A DNA stretch of 64,000 nucleotides from the NCBI GenBank assembly GCA_002449335.1, contig DKDL01000002.1, forward strand, positions 29,580 to 93,579, in the 5' to 3' direction. Position numbers and translations under genes: made by a program. This DNA is from Succinatimonas sp. UBA6849 (GTDB lineage Bacteria > Pseudomonadota > Gammaproteobacteria > Enterobacterales > Succinivibrionaceae). The notes beneath the pieces were generated by a model, which saw only the letters and a program-made list of their open reading frames with translations, ran no database searches and was not told the DNA's origin. This document shows positions 15,928 to 24,812 of the stretch, piece after piece; the stretch's first letter is position 1; the number at the start of each line of letters is the position of its first letter.

Positions 15928-16434
15928 TTACTCCATGATTTCCTTCACTGAAAGGCCACGCTTTGCAGCAATTGCCTCAGGAGTACGCATAGAAGCTAAA
16001 GCAGCAACAGTTGCTCTTACAACGTTGATTGGGTTGGTTGAACCATAAGCCTTAGCTAAAACATTACGAACACCAGCAACTTCTAGAACAGCACGCATAG
16101 CACCACCAGCAATAATACCGGTACCTTCTGATGCAGGCTGCATGTAAACCATAGAACCTGAATGCTCACCCTTAACTGAGTGGTACAGAGTACCATTGTT
16201 TAGGCTGATGTTGTTGTTTACGTTACGACGAGCCTGCTCAATTGCCTTCTGAATTGCAGCTGGTACTTCGCCTGCTTTACCGTAACCATAACCTACACGG
16301 CCGTTACCATCACCAACTACTGTTAAAGCGGTGAAAGAGAAAATACGACCACCTTTTACTACTTTAGCTACACGATTTACAGCTACTAACTTCTCTTGTA
16401 GCTCGCCAGCCTGAGTTTCATCTTTGTGTTGCAT
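15928..16434 (-). CDS. rpsE: 30S ribosomal protein S5
   Basis: 168 residues. The start is placed at the ATG at 16434 because AGGAG lies 7 bases upstream and the following GELQEKLVAVNRV aligns with the S5 N-terminus; an upstream in-frame start would overlap rplR. It has the double-stranded RNA-binding-like N-terminal domain (VVGDGNGRVGYGYGKA) and the GTGIIAGGAMRAVLE loop. It affects decoding fidelity and is the spectinomycin-site protein. Confidence 0.96.
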   Translation of the reverse strand: MQHKDETQAGELQEKLVAVNRVAKVVKGGRIFSFTALTVVGDGNGRVGYGYGKAGEVPAAIQKAIEQARRNVNNNISLNNGTLYHSVKGEHSGSMVYMQPASEGTGIIAGGAMRAVLEVAGVRNVLAKAYGSTNPINVVRATVAALASMRTPEAIAAKRGLSVKEIME

Positions 16435-16444
16435 TTTCACACTC

Positions 16445-16798
16445 CTAGAACTTGAGGCCAGCTTCACGTGCTGCGTCAGCTAATGCTGCAACGCGGCCAT
16501 GATACTGATAGCCTGATCTGTCAAAAGCTACGGTGTCAACCTTAGCTGCGATTGCACGCTCGGCAACAGCCTTACCAACAACTTTGGCAGCTTCTACGTT
16601 ACCAGTGTACTTAAGACCCTTTACTAGGTCCTTATCTAAAGTGCTAGCTGAAGCTAAAACACGGTTATCATTGCTGATAATCTGAGCATAGATGTGACGT
16701 GGAGTACGGGTAACAACTAAACGAGTTACACCTAACTCATGCATCTTTGCACGAGATTTAGTAGCGCGGCGAATGCGTGCTTCTTTCTTATCGAACAT
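16445..16798 (-). CDS. rplR: 50S ribosomal protein L18
   Basis: 117 residues: basic N-terminus (MFDKKEARIRRATKSR), then the domain that recruits 5S rRNA (RLVVTRTPRHIYAQI, FDRSGYQYHGRVAALADAAREAGLKF). Usual length and place in the spc operon. Confidence 0.97.
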   Translation of the reverse strand: MFDKKEARIRRATKSRAKMHELGVTRLVVTRTPRHIYAQIISNDNRVLASASTLDKDLVKGLKYTGNVEAAKVVGKAVAERAIAAKVDTVAFDRSGYQYHGRVAALADAAREAGLKF

Positions 16799-16812
16799 GT
16801 TATGCCACCCTA

Positions 16813-17346
16813 TTATTTCTTCTTAGCTTCTTTAATGTGAATGATTTCGTCTGCATAACGAACACCTTTGCCCTTATATGGCTCTGGAGCACGGAATGCG
16901 CGAACCTTTGCAGCAACCTGACCTAATAAAGCCTTATCATAGCTCTTTAGGATGATGTCAGTCTGAGATGGAGTCTCAGCAGTAACACCTTCAGGTAACT
17001 CGTAGTCTATTGGGTGAGAGTAACCTAAAATTAGGTTTAAGGTCTTACCCTTAACAGCTGCACGGTAACCAACACCAACAAGCTTTAAAGCCTTCTCGAA
17101 ACCTTTATCTAAACCAACAACCATGTTGTGTAATAAAGCACGTGAAGTACCTGACTGCATGTTTGACTCAGTGGTATCTTCCTTCTGAATAACTAAGATC
17201 TGGTTATTCTCGTACTTAACACCAACTGTTGGATGTAAATTTAAGGTCATCTCGCCTTTCTTAGACTTGATGGTAACCTTCTGACCGTCGAGAGTAACTT
17301 CGACGCCCTGAGGAACTGCGATATGTTCCTTAGCAATACGTGACAT
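16813..17346 (-). CDS. rplF: 50S ribosomal protein L6
   Basis: 177 residues with two tandem L6 folds and the signature PEPYKGKGVRYADEII near the C-terminus. It binds 23S rRNA helix 97 near the factor-binding centre. Confidence 0.97.
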   Translation of the reverse strand: MSRIAKEHIAVPQGVEVTLDGQKVTIKSKKGEMTLNLHPTVGVKYENNQILVIQKEDTTESNMQSGTSRALLHNMVVGLDKGFEKALKLVGVGYRAAVKGKTLNLILGYSHPIDYELPEGVTAETPSQTDIILKSYDKALLGQVAAKVRAFRAPEPYKGKGVRYADEIIHIKEAKKK

Positions 17347-17359
17347 GTTGCCTCCCTAA

Positions 17360-17749
17360 TTATGCGACGTAGCAAATAACTTCGCCGCCCAAGCCGTCCT
17401 TACGGGCAGCACGATCGGTCATTAAGCCTTTAGAAGTTGAAATAACAGCGATACCTAAACCATTCATGATACGTGGTAATTCGCTGCTTCTCTTGTAAAT
17501 ACGCAGACCAGGACGTGATACACGCTTGATCATTTCGATTACAGGAGCGCCTTCATAATATTTCAGGCCAATTTCTAAAACTTTCTTAACTTCACCATTC
17601 TCTGCAACAGAAGAAACATAACCTTCTTTTAATAGCAGATTAGCTAAAGCAACCTTTAACTTAGATGAAGGCATTGTAACTGAAACTTTGCCAGATGCCT
17701 GGCCGTTGCGAATGCGGGTTAATAAATCCGCAATAGGATCTTGCATCAT
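17360..17749 (-). CDS. rpsH: 30S ribosomal protein S8
   Basis: 129 residues: MQDPIADLLTRIRNGQ at the start, STSKGLMTDRAARKDGLGGEVICYVA at the end. Two consecutive ATG codons (17749 and 17746) could each be the start. In E. coli S8 binds 16S helix 21 and represses the spc operon at rplE. Confidence 0.97.
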   Translation of the reverse strand: MMQDPIADLLTRIRNGQASGKVSVTMPSSKLKVALANLLLKEGYVSSVAENGEVKKVLEIGLKYYEGAPVIEMIKRVSRPGLRIYKRSSELPRIMNGLGIAVISTSKGLMTDRAARKDGLGGEVICYVA

Positions 17750-17763
17750 TTGTATCTCTCCTC

Positions 17764-18069
17764 TTACCAGCTAGCCTTGTGTAGACCAGGGATTTCGCCA
17801 CGCATCATGTGCTCACGTAGCTTAATACGGCATAAACCGAATTTACGTAAGTAACCATGTGGACGACCTGTCTCACTGCAGCGATTACGCTGACGTGAAG
17901 GGCTTGAATCACGTGGTAGTGCTGCTAAAGCCTGCACTGCTGCGAAACGCTCTTCATCTGAAGCAGATACGCTAGAAATAATCTTTTTGAGATCTGCGCG
18001 CTTTGCACGATACTGTTCTGCTAAACGCTTTCTTTTAAGATCTCTGTAAATCATTGAAGTCTTAGCCAT
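17764..18069 (-). CDS. rpsN: 30S ribosomal protein S14
   Basis: 101 residues, the long zinc-free form (C- type): only single scattered cysteines, none in a CxxC pair. The C-terminal RPHGYLRKFGLCRIKLRE is characteristic. It lies between rplE and rpsH as in E. coli. Confidence 0.96.
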   Translation of the reverse strand: MAKTSMIYRDLKRKRLAEQYRAKRADLKKIISSVSASDEERFAAVQALAALPRDSSPSRQRNRCSETGRPHGYLRKFGLCRIKLREHMMRGEIPGLHKASW

Positions 18070-18084
18070 TAGTTCGTCCTCGAA

Positions 18085-18636
18085 TTACTTGTGGGCCTGA
18101 GTACGGAATGGGAAGTTGAAAGCCTCTAATAAAGCTTTACCTTCTTCATCTGTCTTAGCTGTTGTGGTGATAGTGATATCTAAACCACGAACTGCATCAA
18201 CTTTATCAAAGTCGATCTCAGGGAAAATGATCTGCTCACGTACACCCATTGAGTAATTTCCTCTGCCATCGAATGACTTAGCAGATAAACCACGGAAATC
18301 ACGGATACGTGGAATTGCGATCACAATTAAACGCTCGAGGAACTCCCACATACGCTCACCGCGTAGTGTAACTTTACAGCCGATTGGATAGCCCTCACGA
18401 ATATGGAAGCCCGCTACGGATTTGCGAACTTTGGTGATTAGAGGCTTCTGACCAGCAATTGCGGTCATATCGCGTGCAGCATTCTCTAAAACTTTCTTAT
18501 CTGCAACTGCTTCACCAACACCCATATTCAGGGTGATCTTCTCAATCCGAGGGACTTGCATGATTGTCTTGTAACCAAATTTTTCTGTTAAGGCTTTGAT
18601 TACTTCCTGCTTGTATAGATCATGCAGTTTCGCCAT
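18085..18636 (-). CDS. rplE: 50S ribosomal protein L5
   Basis: 183 residues with KITLNMGVGEAVADKK, ITTTAKTDEEGKALLEAFNFPF and the P-site loop region. It binds 5S rRNA with L18 and forms the B1b bridge with S13. The E. coli spc autoregulator S8 acts near this start codon. Confidence 0.97.
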   Translation of the reverse strand: MAKLHDLYKQEVIKALTEKFGYKTIMQVPRIEKITLNMGVGEAVADKKVLENAARDMTAIAGQKPLITKVRKSVAGFHIREGYPIGCKVTLRGERMWEFLERLIVIAIPRIRDFRGLSAKSFDGRGNYSMGVREQIIFPEIDFDKVDAVRGLDITITTTAKTDEEGKALLEAFNFPFRTQAHK

Positions 18637-18659
18637 CGTTATTCTCCTTTAATTAACGC

Positions 18660-18989
18660 TTACTTGGCTGATGAAGAAATGATCTTGTCATTTGACTTGA
18701 AGAAACGAACCTTTTTACCGTCTTCGATTCTGAAGCCAACACGATCAGCCTTCTTAGTATCTGGGTTGTAGATTGCAACATTAGAAACATCAATAGGTGC
18801 TTCGATGTCTACAATACCGCCCTGAACGCCAAGATTTGGGTTAGGTTTCTGGTGTTTTTTCTTGACATTAATGCCTTCAACTAACACCTTGTGCTCACTA
18901 GTTAAAACACGGGTAACTTTACCAGTCTTGCCCTTGTCCTTACCTGTGATAACGATTACTTCATCGTTGGTGCGAATTTTCGCTGCCAT
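18660..18989 (-). CDS. rplX: 50S ribosomal protein L24
   Basis: 109 residues with the KOW motif (DEVIVITGKDKGKTGKV, residues 8-24) and KKHQKPNPN. An assembly initiator that binds the 5' end region of 23S rRNA. Confidence 0.97.
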   Translation of the reverse strand: MAAKIRTNDEVIVITGKDKGKTGKVTRVLTSEHKVLVEGINVKKKHQKPNPNLGVQGGIVDIEAPIDVSNVAIYNPDTKKADRVGFRIEDGKKVRFFKSNDKIISSSAK

Positions 18990-19010
18990 TTTATTAATAC
19001 TCCCTGTAAA

Positions 19011-19379
19011 TTAGAGTACTTCTGGAGCTAAAGATACAATCTTCATAAATTGCTCTGAACGTAGTTCACGAGTAACTGGTCCGAAGATACGAGTACCGAT
19101 AGGCTCATGCTGAGCAGTTAATAAAACTGCTGCGTTAGTGTCAAAGCGAATTACTGAACCGTCTGGTCTGCGAACACCTTTCTTGGTGCGAACAACAACA
19201 GCGTCTAGTACGTCGCCCTTCTTAACCTTGCCGCGTGGAATTGCGTCTTTAACAGACACCTTAATAATGTCGCCAATGCCAGCGTAACGGCGGTGTGAAC
19301 CACCTAAAACCTTAATACACTGAACTGCACGTGCGCCAGAATTATCGGCAACGTCAAGCATGCTTTGCATCTGGATCAT
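19011..19379 (-). CDS. rplN: 50S ribosomal protein L14
   Basis: 122 residues, canonical from MIQMQSMLDVADNSGAR to MKIVSLAPEVL. First gene of the spc operon, set off from rpsQ by a terminator and 127 bases of non-coding DNA. The minus-strand leader is T-rich with TATA-like hexamers, so a promoter is probable there, but the hexamers are ambiguous. CCGGAG precedes the ATG by 9 bases. Confidence 0.97.
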   Translation of the reverse strand: MIQMQSMLDVADNSGARAVQCIKVLGGSHRRYAGIGDIIKVSVKDAIPRGKVKKGDVLDAVVVRTKKGVRRPDGSVIRFDTNAAVLLTAQHEPIGTRIFGPVTRELRSEQFMKIVSLAPEVL

Positions 19380-19451
19380 TTCAAATGCTCCGGTTAAATA
19401 TAAAAAAACAACTCTCTAAAACTAATTTAGAAAGGCGCTAAAATATACCAT

Positions 19452-19490
19452 AAAAAAAATGAGACCGCAAGCATATATTCTCGCGGTCTC
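19452..19490 (-). terminator. Terminator at S10/spc operon boundary
   Basis: A perfect 8-bp stem GAGACCGC/GCGGTCTC (19483-19490 with 19461-19468 on the minus strand) followed by A and eight T bases. It lies 17 bases past the rpsQ stop and separates the S10 and spc transcripts. Confidence 0.9.
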
Positions 19491-19506
19491 TCTCATTTGT
19501 TAGAGA

Positions 19507-19776
19507 TTAGGCGTTCTGAGCCTTCTCGATCACGCTAACTAGTTTCCAAGAAATAGTCTTAGCAACTGGCTTGCATTCACAAATCTCAACAATATCACCT
19601 ACGTGAGCAGCGTTCTCAACGTCTGATACGTGGAACTTGGTAGTACGAGTAATAATCTTACCGTATACTGGATGAGCAATACGGCGCTCTACTGCTACTA
19701 CACAAGCTTTCTGCATCTTATCGCTTACAACGCGACCGCGAAGAGAGCGAGCTACTTTTGCATTTTGTTCTGACAT
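19507..19776 (-). CDS. rpsQ: 30S ribosomal protein S17
   Basis: 89 residues of OB fold: LRGRVVSDKMQKACVVAVERRIAHPVYGKI and the GDIVEICECKPVAKTISWKLV end. A primary 16S rRNA binder. Last gene of the S10 transcript as judged by the terminator that follows. Confidence 0.97.
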   Translation of the reverse strand: MSEQNAKVARSLRGRVVSDKMQKACVVAVERRIAHPVYGKIITRTTKFHVSDVENAAHVGDIVEICECKPVAKTISWKLVSVIEKAQNA

Positions 19777-19788
19777 TTAACTCTACCT

Positions 19789-19992
19789 CTACTTTGCGCT
19801 CTCTGAGTTTAATTTCTCAGAAAGGATTGTGTTAATACGTGCGATATCGCGACGTACCTTACGAACGTTATCAGTCTGCTGTAACTGACCAGTCTTTAAC
19901 TGAAAACGTAGGTTGAACTGCTCGCGCTGAAGATTTGAGAGTTCAGTCTTTAAGTCTTCAACTGACTTATTGCGTAAATCGTTTGCTTGCAT
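19789..19992 (-). CDS. rpmC: 50S ribosomal protein L29
   Basis: 67 residues forming a helical hairpin; motif LSNLQREQFNLRFQLKTGQLQ. It sits at the tunnel exit near the SRP docking site. Its ATG overlaps the rplP stop as TAATG, so translation is probably coupled. Confidence 0.96.
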   Translation of the reverse strand: MQANDLRNKSVEDLKTELSNLQREQFNLRFQLKTGQLQQTDNVRKVRRDIARINTILSEKLNSESAK

Positions 19993-20405
19993 TAGATCAC
20001 CTGCTTACGAACGAAGGTGGTAGTTACTGATAATTTTGCTGAAGCAAGACGGAAAGCCTCACGAGCAACTTCTTCACTAATGCCACCGATTTCGAAAAGT
20101 ACACGACCAGGCTGAATTGGAGCAACCCAGTACTCAACAGTACCTTTACCTTTACCCATACGAACACCAAGAGCTTTCTGAGTGATTGGCTTGTCTGGGA
20201 ACACACGGATCCAAACTTTACCTTCACGCTTCATCTCACGAGTGAACGCACGACGTGCAGCTTCGATCTCACGAGCAGTAATCTGGCCGCGAGATGTAGC
20301 CTTAAGACCAAACTCACCGAAAGATACGATTGAGCCAGCGTATGCTAAGCCTTCATTACGACCTTTCTGAGTCTTACGATATTTTGTACGTTTAGGTTGT
20401 AACAC
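19992..20405 (-). CDS. rplP: 50S ribosomal protein L16
   Basis: 137 residues: MLQPKRTKYRKTQKGRN, RMGKGKGTVEYWVAPI. The start codon is GTG with GGAAG upstream. L16 organises the A-site region of the large subunit. Confidence 0.97.
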   Translation of the reverse strand: MLQPKRTKYRKTQKGRNEGLAYAGSIVSFGEFGLKATSRGQITAREIEAARRAFTREMKREGKVWIRVFPDKPITQKALGVRMGKGKGTVEYWVAPIQPGRVLFEIGGISEEVAREAFRLASAKLSVTTTFVRKQVI

Positions 20406-20419
20406 TTATACTTCCTCCG

Positions 20420-21205
20420 TTACTCAGCAGCCTTTGAAGCTGGAGCTTCTTCGGTCTTCTTAGCACCGCGACGGCCACGGCCATTGCGAGCCTGGTTGTC
20501 ATCACGACGGCCACGACGACCTGCTGGAGCAGCTGCATTGTTACGGTCTTCGGTCTCTTCCTGAGTTAAAGGTAAACCACCTAAAACTTCACCCTTGAAG
20601 ATCCAAACCTTAACACCGATTACACCATAGGTTGTTACTGCTTCTGATAAAGCGTAGTCGATATCAGCACGTAGTGTGTGTAGAGGTACACGACCTTCAC
20701 GTAACCACTCTGAACGAGCGATTTCAGCACCACCTAAACGGCCTGATACTTCAACCTTGATACCCTTAGCACCAGCACGCATAGCGTTCTGAATTGCTTT
20801 CTTCATAGCGCGACGGAACATTACACGGCGCTCTAACTGAGAAGCAATAGAATCTGCTACTAACTTAGCGTCTAAATCAGGCTTGCGAATCTCGCTGATA
20901 TTAACCTGAGCTGGAACACCTGCGATTGCAGAGATCTTCTGACGTAACTTCTCAACATCCTCACCCTTCTTACCGATTACGATACCAGGACGAGCGGTGC
21001 AGATGGTTACACGAATGCTCTTTGCAGGACGATCAATAACGATCTTTGATACAGATGCGTTCTTTAACTCGTTGGTTAAATACTTACGAACTGCAGAGTC
21101 GCTCTTGATGTTAGCAGGGAAATTTGCAGTAGATGCATACCAAACAGATGAGTATGGTCTAGTGATACCAAGTCTGATTCCGTTTGGATTAATTTTCTGA
21201 CCCAT
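20420..21205 (-). CDS. rpsC: 30S ribosomal protein S3 with basic tail
   Basis: 261 residues, about 28 more than E. coli S3. It has the KH domain (ARPGIVIGKKGEDVEKL, near 70-90), then the C-terminal domain. The extra length is a low-complexity Arg/Gly/Asn then Lys/Glu/Ala tail. It is part of the mRNA entry pore and helicase activity. Confidence 0.97.
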   Translation of the reverse strand: MGQKINPNGIRLGITRPYSSVWYASTANFPANIKSDSAVRKYLTNELKNASVSKIVIDRPAKSIRVTICTARPGIVIGKKGEDVEKLRQKISAIAGVPAQVNISEIRKPDLDAKLVADSIASQLERRVMFRRAMKKAIQNAMRAGAKGIKVEVSGRLGGAEIARSEWLREGRVPLHTLRADIDYALSEAVTTYGVIGVKVWIFKGEVLGGLPLTQEETEDRNNAAAPAGRRGRRDDNQARNGRGRRGAKKTEEAPASKAAE

Positions 21206-21207
21206 GA

Positions 21208-21549
21208 TTACTCCCTAACGCTATCTGCTACAACAACAGTGATATGAGAAGTACGCTTTACAATGCGATCTGCACGGCCTTTAGCACGTGGCATGATACG
21301 CTTTAGTGAAGGACCCTCATCAACCATGATCTTTGCAACAACTAAATCGTCGATGTCTAAAGACTGGTTGTGCTCTGCATTAGCAATTGCTGAGAGCAGT
21401 ACTTTACGGATAATAGCAGCAGCCTTACGAGGGCTGAACTGTAATAAATCCAAAGCTTTCTGAACAGGTAAACCGCGAACTTGATCAGCGACCAAGCGAG
21501 TTCTCTGTGCAGAAGAACGAGCATAACGGTGTATTGCTTTAACTTCCAT
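21208..21549 (-). CDS. rplV: 50S ribosomal protein L22
   Basis: 113 residues. ATG at 21549 chosen over an upstream TTG at 21564 because the family N-terminus is MEVKAIHRYARSS-like and GGAG lies 9 bases ahead. The beta-hairpin (residues 80-100, GRADRIVKRTSHITVVV) lines the exit tunnel, a known macrolide-resistance site. Confidence 0.96.
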   Translation of the reverse strand: MEVKAIHRYARSSAQRTRLVADQVRGLPVQKALDLLQFSPRKAAAIIRKVLLSAIANAEHNQSLDIDDLVVAKIMVDEGPSLKRIMPRAKGRADRIVKRTSHITVVVADSVRE

Positions 21550-21564
21550 TACATTAAACTCCAA

Positions 21565-21840
21565 TTAGGCCTTAGCATCAGTTGCTACGGTGTGACCCTT
21601 AAAGGTACGAGTAGGTGCAAACTCACCTAACTTGTGACCAACCATTTCGTCTGAAACGAATACAGGTACGTGCTGACGACCGTTATGAACAGCGATGGTC
21701 ATTCCAATCATCTGTGGAATGATAACTGAACGGCGTGACCAGGTCTTGATTGGCTTCTTGTCGCCAGTCTGCTGGACCTGCAGTACCTTCTTTAGTAAGG
21801 ACGCATCAATAAATGGACCTTTCTTTAAAGAACGTGGCAT
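21565..21840 (-). CDS. rpsS: 30S ribosomal protein S19
   Basis: 91 residues: MPRSLKKGPFIDASLLKK and GEFAPTRTFKGH. It is in the 30S head and partners with S13. Confidence 0.97.
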   Translation of the reverse strand: MPRSLKKGPFIDASLLKKVLQVQQTGDKKPIKTWSRRSVIIPQMIGMTIAVHNGRQHVPVFVSDEMVGHKLGEFAPTRTFKGHTVATDAKA

Positions 21841-21860
21841 GTTATATCCTCGCTAATCGA

Positions 21861-22676
21861 TTAACGGTGATGAACAATGTACTTATCAGTACGCTTGTTC
21901 TTACGTGTCTTGTAACCCTTACATGGAGTACCCCATGGAGAACGTGGCTGAATGCCCTTGTTACGGCCCTCACCACCACCATGTGGGTGATCGATAGGGT
22001 TCATAGACATACCACGAACTGTAGGACGTACACCGCGCCAACGCTTAGCACCAGCTTTACCTAACTGAGCTAGCATGTGCTCGCCGTTACCAATCTCACC
22101 GATTGTTGCACGACCGTCTGCTAAAACTTTACGCATTTCGCCTGAACGCATACGTAAGGTTACATAAGCACCTTCACGAGCAACTAATTCACAGTAGCAA
22201 CCTGCTGAACGAGCAAATACTGCACCAGCACCTGGATTTAATTCTACTGCGTGAATTGTTGTACCAAGAGGGATATTGCGCATTGGTAATGCATTACCTA
22301 CTTTGATAGGAGCATCTGAACCAGATACAACAACGTCACCTTCCTTTAAGCCTTTAGGAGCTAAGATATAGCTACGAACACCATCAGCATAGCAAACTAA
22401 TGCAATGTGAGCTGAACGGTTTGGATCGTACTCAAGACGCTCTACGCGTGCCTCGATACCATCCTTCTGACGCTTAAAGTCAACTAAACGATAACGCTGC
22501 TTGTGACCACCACCAATGTGACGGGTTGAAATGTGACCATAGTTGTCACGACCACCAGTCTTACGCTTCTCTGCTGTTAGAGAACGCTCTGGACCACCTT
22601 TCCATAAGCCAGGTGTCTTAATCTGTACGACATGACGACGGGCTGCGGAGGTTGGCTTTGCCTTAATGATTGCCAT
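21861..22676 (-). CDS. rplB: 50S ribosomal protein L2
   Basis: 271 residues with the peptidyl-transferase associated C-terminus (VRPTVRGMSMNPIDHPHGGGEGRNKG, conserved His in HPHGGG). It starts in TAATG overlap with rplW. Confidence 0.98.
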   Translation of the reverse strand: MAIIKAKPTSAARRHVVQIKTPGLWKGGPERSLTAEKRKTGGRDNYGHISTRHIGGGHKQRYRLVDFKRQKDGIEARVERLEYDPNRSAHIALVCYADGVRSYILAPKGLKEGDVVVSGSDAPIKVGNALPMRNIPLGTTIHAVELNPGAGAVFARSAGCYCELVAREGAYVTLRMRSGEMRKVLADGRATIGEIGNGEHMLAQLGKAGAKRWRGVRPTVRGMSMNPIDHPHGGGEGRNKGIQPRSPWGTPCKGYKTRKNKRTDKYIVHHR

Positions 22677-22996
22677 TACTTGCTCTCCTTGTTAGTCTGC
22701 TGTGAGGCATCCTCAATGTCTAACTGAGTACCCTCAGGAAGAGTAACATAAGCCTTTTTCCAATCAGAACGCTTGCCAAAACCACGAGCTGTACGACGTA
22801 CTTTGCCCTGGAAATTAAGGGTGCGAACAGCTTCAACTTTAACGTTGAATAAAGTCTCAACTGCAGCCTTGATTTCGTCCTTAGTTGCGTCCTTTAATAC
22901 CTTGAATACTAAAGTATTCTTATCCTGCTGTGCAGCTGAGCTCTTCTCAGAGATTACAGGTGCGCGTAAGATATTCATTAAACGTGCTTCTGACAT
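22676..22996 (-). CDS. rplW: 50S ribosomal protein L23
   Basis: 106 residues: APVISEKSS near the start and VEAVRTLNFQGKVRR. It is the trigger factor and SRP docking protein at the tunnel exit. Its start and stop both overlap the neighbours by one base (TAATG). It has a slightly longer C-terminus than usual. Confidence 0.96.
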   Translation of the reverse strand: MSEARLMNILRAPVISEKSSAAQQDKNTLVFKVLKDATKDEIKAAVETLFNVKVEAVRTLNFQGKVRRTARGFGKRSDWKKAYVTLPEGTQLDIEDASQQTNKESK

Positions 22997-23607
22997 TATT
23001 TCAGCAACTCCTCTACTTTCTTAACAGCTGCAGAAGTAATTAAAACTTTGTCAAAGCCTACTAGGTTTACTGGGTTGAACTCAGCAGTACCTGGCTGACA
23101 AACTTCTACTCTGTATAGATTACGAGATGCTAAGAATAAATTCTCTTCGAAAGCATCAGTAACGATTAGAACCTGCTTTAAGCCTAAATCCTTTAATTTT
23201 GCAACTAAAGACTTGGTCTTGTGGTCTTCAACTTTGAAGTCGTCAACTACAACTAAGCGGTCCTGACGAACTAACTCTGATAAGATGCTGCTCATAGCTA
23301 CGCGATACATCTTACGGTTAACTTTCTGGGTCCAATCCTGTGGCTTTGCAGCGAAGATGGTACCACCTGCGCGCCATAATGGTGAACGGGTTGAACCAGC
23401 ACGTGCACGACCTGTGCCCTTCTGACGGAAAGGCTTCTTACCGCCACCTGATACCTCAGAACGAGTCTTCTGAGCTTTAGTACCGGCGCGTGCAGTGCTC
23501 AGGTATGAAACTACTACCTGGTGCACTAATGGCTCATTAAACTCACGGCCAAAGGTGCTCTCTGACACTTCTAGCTGCTTGTCTGCGCCAACTAACTTTA
23601 ATTCCAT
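22996..23607 (-). CDS. rplD: 50S ribosomal protein L4
   Basis: 203 residues with the tunnel loop (GGKKPFRQKGTGRARAGSTRSPLWRAGG, about 45-75). In E. coli L4 represses its own operon both by transcription attenuation and translation through the S10 leader; a leader of similar length is present here. Confidence 0.97.
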   Translation of the reverse strand: MELKLVGADKQLEVSESTFGREFNEPLVHQVVVSYLSTARAGTKAQKTRSEVSGGGKKPFRQKGTGRARAGSTRSPLWRAGGTIFAAKPQDWTQKVNRKMYRVAMSSILSELVRQDRLVVVDDFKVEDHKTKSLVAKLKDLGLKQVLIVTDAFEENLFLASRNLYRVEVCQPGTAEFNPVNLVGFDKVLITSAAVKKVEELLK

Positions 23608-23624
23608 GATCCTATTACCTCGGG

Positions 23625-24263
23625 TTAAGCTTTAAGACTTGGCCTTACAATTACATCCCCGTTATTAGCACCTGGAACAGCGCCCTTTACGAGAAGTAAG
23701 TTACGTTCTGCGTCAATGCGAACTAAGTCAAGGCCCAATACTGTAACCTTCTCAGAACCCATATGACCAACCATCTTCTTGCCCTTGAAAACTCTACCTG
23801 GGGTCTGATTCTGACCTGTAGAACCTGGGACACGATGTGAACGTGAGTTACCGTGGGTATAATCCTGATGTAAGAAGTGGTAACGCTTGATGGTACCTGC
23901 TGTACCCTTACCTTTTGACTGGCCGGTTACATCTACTTTCTTAACGTCCTGGAATGCGTCTACTTTGATTTCGTCGCCAACTTTGTATGAAGCTAGCTCT
24001 TCATCATTTAAACGGAACTCCCATAAGCCACGGCCTGCTTGAACACCGGACTTTGCGAAGTGACCAATTTCTGCCTTGGTCATGCGACTTGCTTTGCGCT
24101 CACCAGTAGTAACCTGAATTGCGGTATAACCGTCATTCTCTAGATTCTTTAACTGGGTTACGCGGTTTGCTTCTACCTGGATGACTGTTACTGGAACAGA
24201 TTTGCCGTTCTCGTTGAAAACACGGGTCATACCAAGCTTGCGGCCAATTAAACCGATTGACAT
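23625..24263 (-). CDS. rplC: 50S ribosomal protein L3
   Basis: 212 residues: MSIGLIGRKLGMTRVF at the start and the conserved Gln-containing loop GSTGQNQTPGRVFKGKKM (target of PrmB glutamine methylation in E. coli). An assembly initiator close to the peptidyl transferase centre. Confidence 0.97.
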   Translation of the reverse strand: MSIGLIGRKLGMTRVFNENGKSVPVTVIQVEANRVTQLKNLENDGYTAIQVTTGERKASRMTKAEIGHFAKSGVQAGRGLWEFRLNDEELASYKVGDEIKVDAFQDVKKVDVTGQSKGKGTAGTIKRYHFLHQDYTHGNSRSHRVPGSTGQNQTPGRVFKGKKMVGHMGSEKVTVLGLDLVRIDAERNLLLVKGAVPGANNGDVIVRPSLKA

Positions 24264-24278
24264 TGTATTATTCCCCTA

Positions 24279-24590
24279 TTAGCGAAGGCTGATCTGAACA
24301 TCCACACCAGCTGCAAGATCTAAACGCATTAAAGCATCTACAGTCTTCTCAGTTGGCTCCACGATATCAACTAAACGTTTGTGAGTACGGATTTCGTACT
24401 GATCACGAGCATCTTTGTTTACATGTGGGGAAATAAGGATGGTGTAACGCTCCTTGCGAGTAGGGAGCGGGATTGGACCACGTACCTGAGCGCCTGTGCG
24501 CTTAGCGGTTTCAACGATTTCAGCGGTTGAGTGATCAATCAATCTGTGATCGTATGCCTTAAGACGGATCCTAATTCTTTGATTCTGCAT
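24279..24590 (-). CDS. rpsJ: 30S ribosomal protein S10 (NusE)
   Basis: 103 residues, exactly the E. coli length, from MQNQRIRIRLKAYDHRLID. ATG at 24590 is chosen because GGAG precedes it by 6 bases; an ATG four codons upstream lacks one. S10 also acts with NusB in antitermination and links to NusG. First gene of the S10 operon. Confidence 0.97.
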   Translation of the reverse strand: MQNQRIRIRLKAYDHRLIDHSTAEIVETAKRTGAQVRGPIPLPTRKERYTILISPHVNKDARDQYEIRTHKRLVDIVEPTEKTVDALMRLDLAAGVDVQISLR

Positions 24591-24768
24591 TGCAGACTCC
24601 ATAATAAATAAAAGAACAAGTACACACCTGCCTTCTTACCTTTATTCAAAATAAGAGGAAGTGCTACTATTACCAATTTCTCCCAAAATTAGGGAGAGTC
24701 TCATCAGCCGCATCATTACGAAGTAGGGCTGGTCTCGTTACGTACGTTTTTAAGCGCAGAACGAAAGT
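24591..24768 (-). promoter_or_regulatory. S10 operon leader, probable L4-regulated
   Basis: About 170 untranslated bases between the predicted transcription start and rpsJ, similar in length to the E. coli leader used by L4. A CTCCC/GGGAG hairpin (24683-24701) and T-rich stretches are visible. I cannot prove homology with the E. coli HD/HE hairpins by eye. Confidence 0.5.
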
Positions 24769-24774
24769 GCAATT

Positions 24775-24802
24775 ATTATACACAAATTTCGTAGAAGTAC
24801 AA
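24775..24802 (-). promoter_or_regulatory. S10 operon promoter
   Basis: On the minus strand TTGTAC (24802-24797), 16-base spacer, perfect TATAAT (24780-24775). Good match to a sigma70 promoter and correctly placed ahead of a leader of the expected length for the S10 operon. Confidence 0.7.
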
Positions 24803-24812
24803 CTTTTTTTTG

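Noticed and set aside
24675..24720. A CTGATGA...GAAA arrangement in the S10 leader resembling a hammerhead ribozyme core
   Set aside because: The intervening CTCCC/GGGAG stem does not start directly after CTGATGA and consumes the G of GAAA, and no stems I and III flank it. It is better read as part of the r-protein leader.
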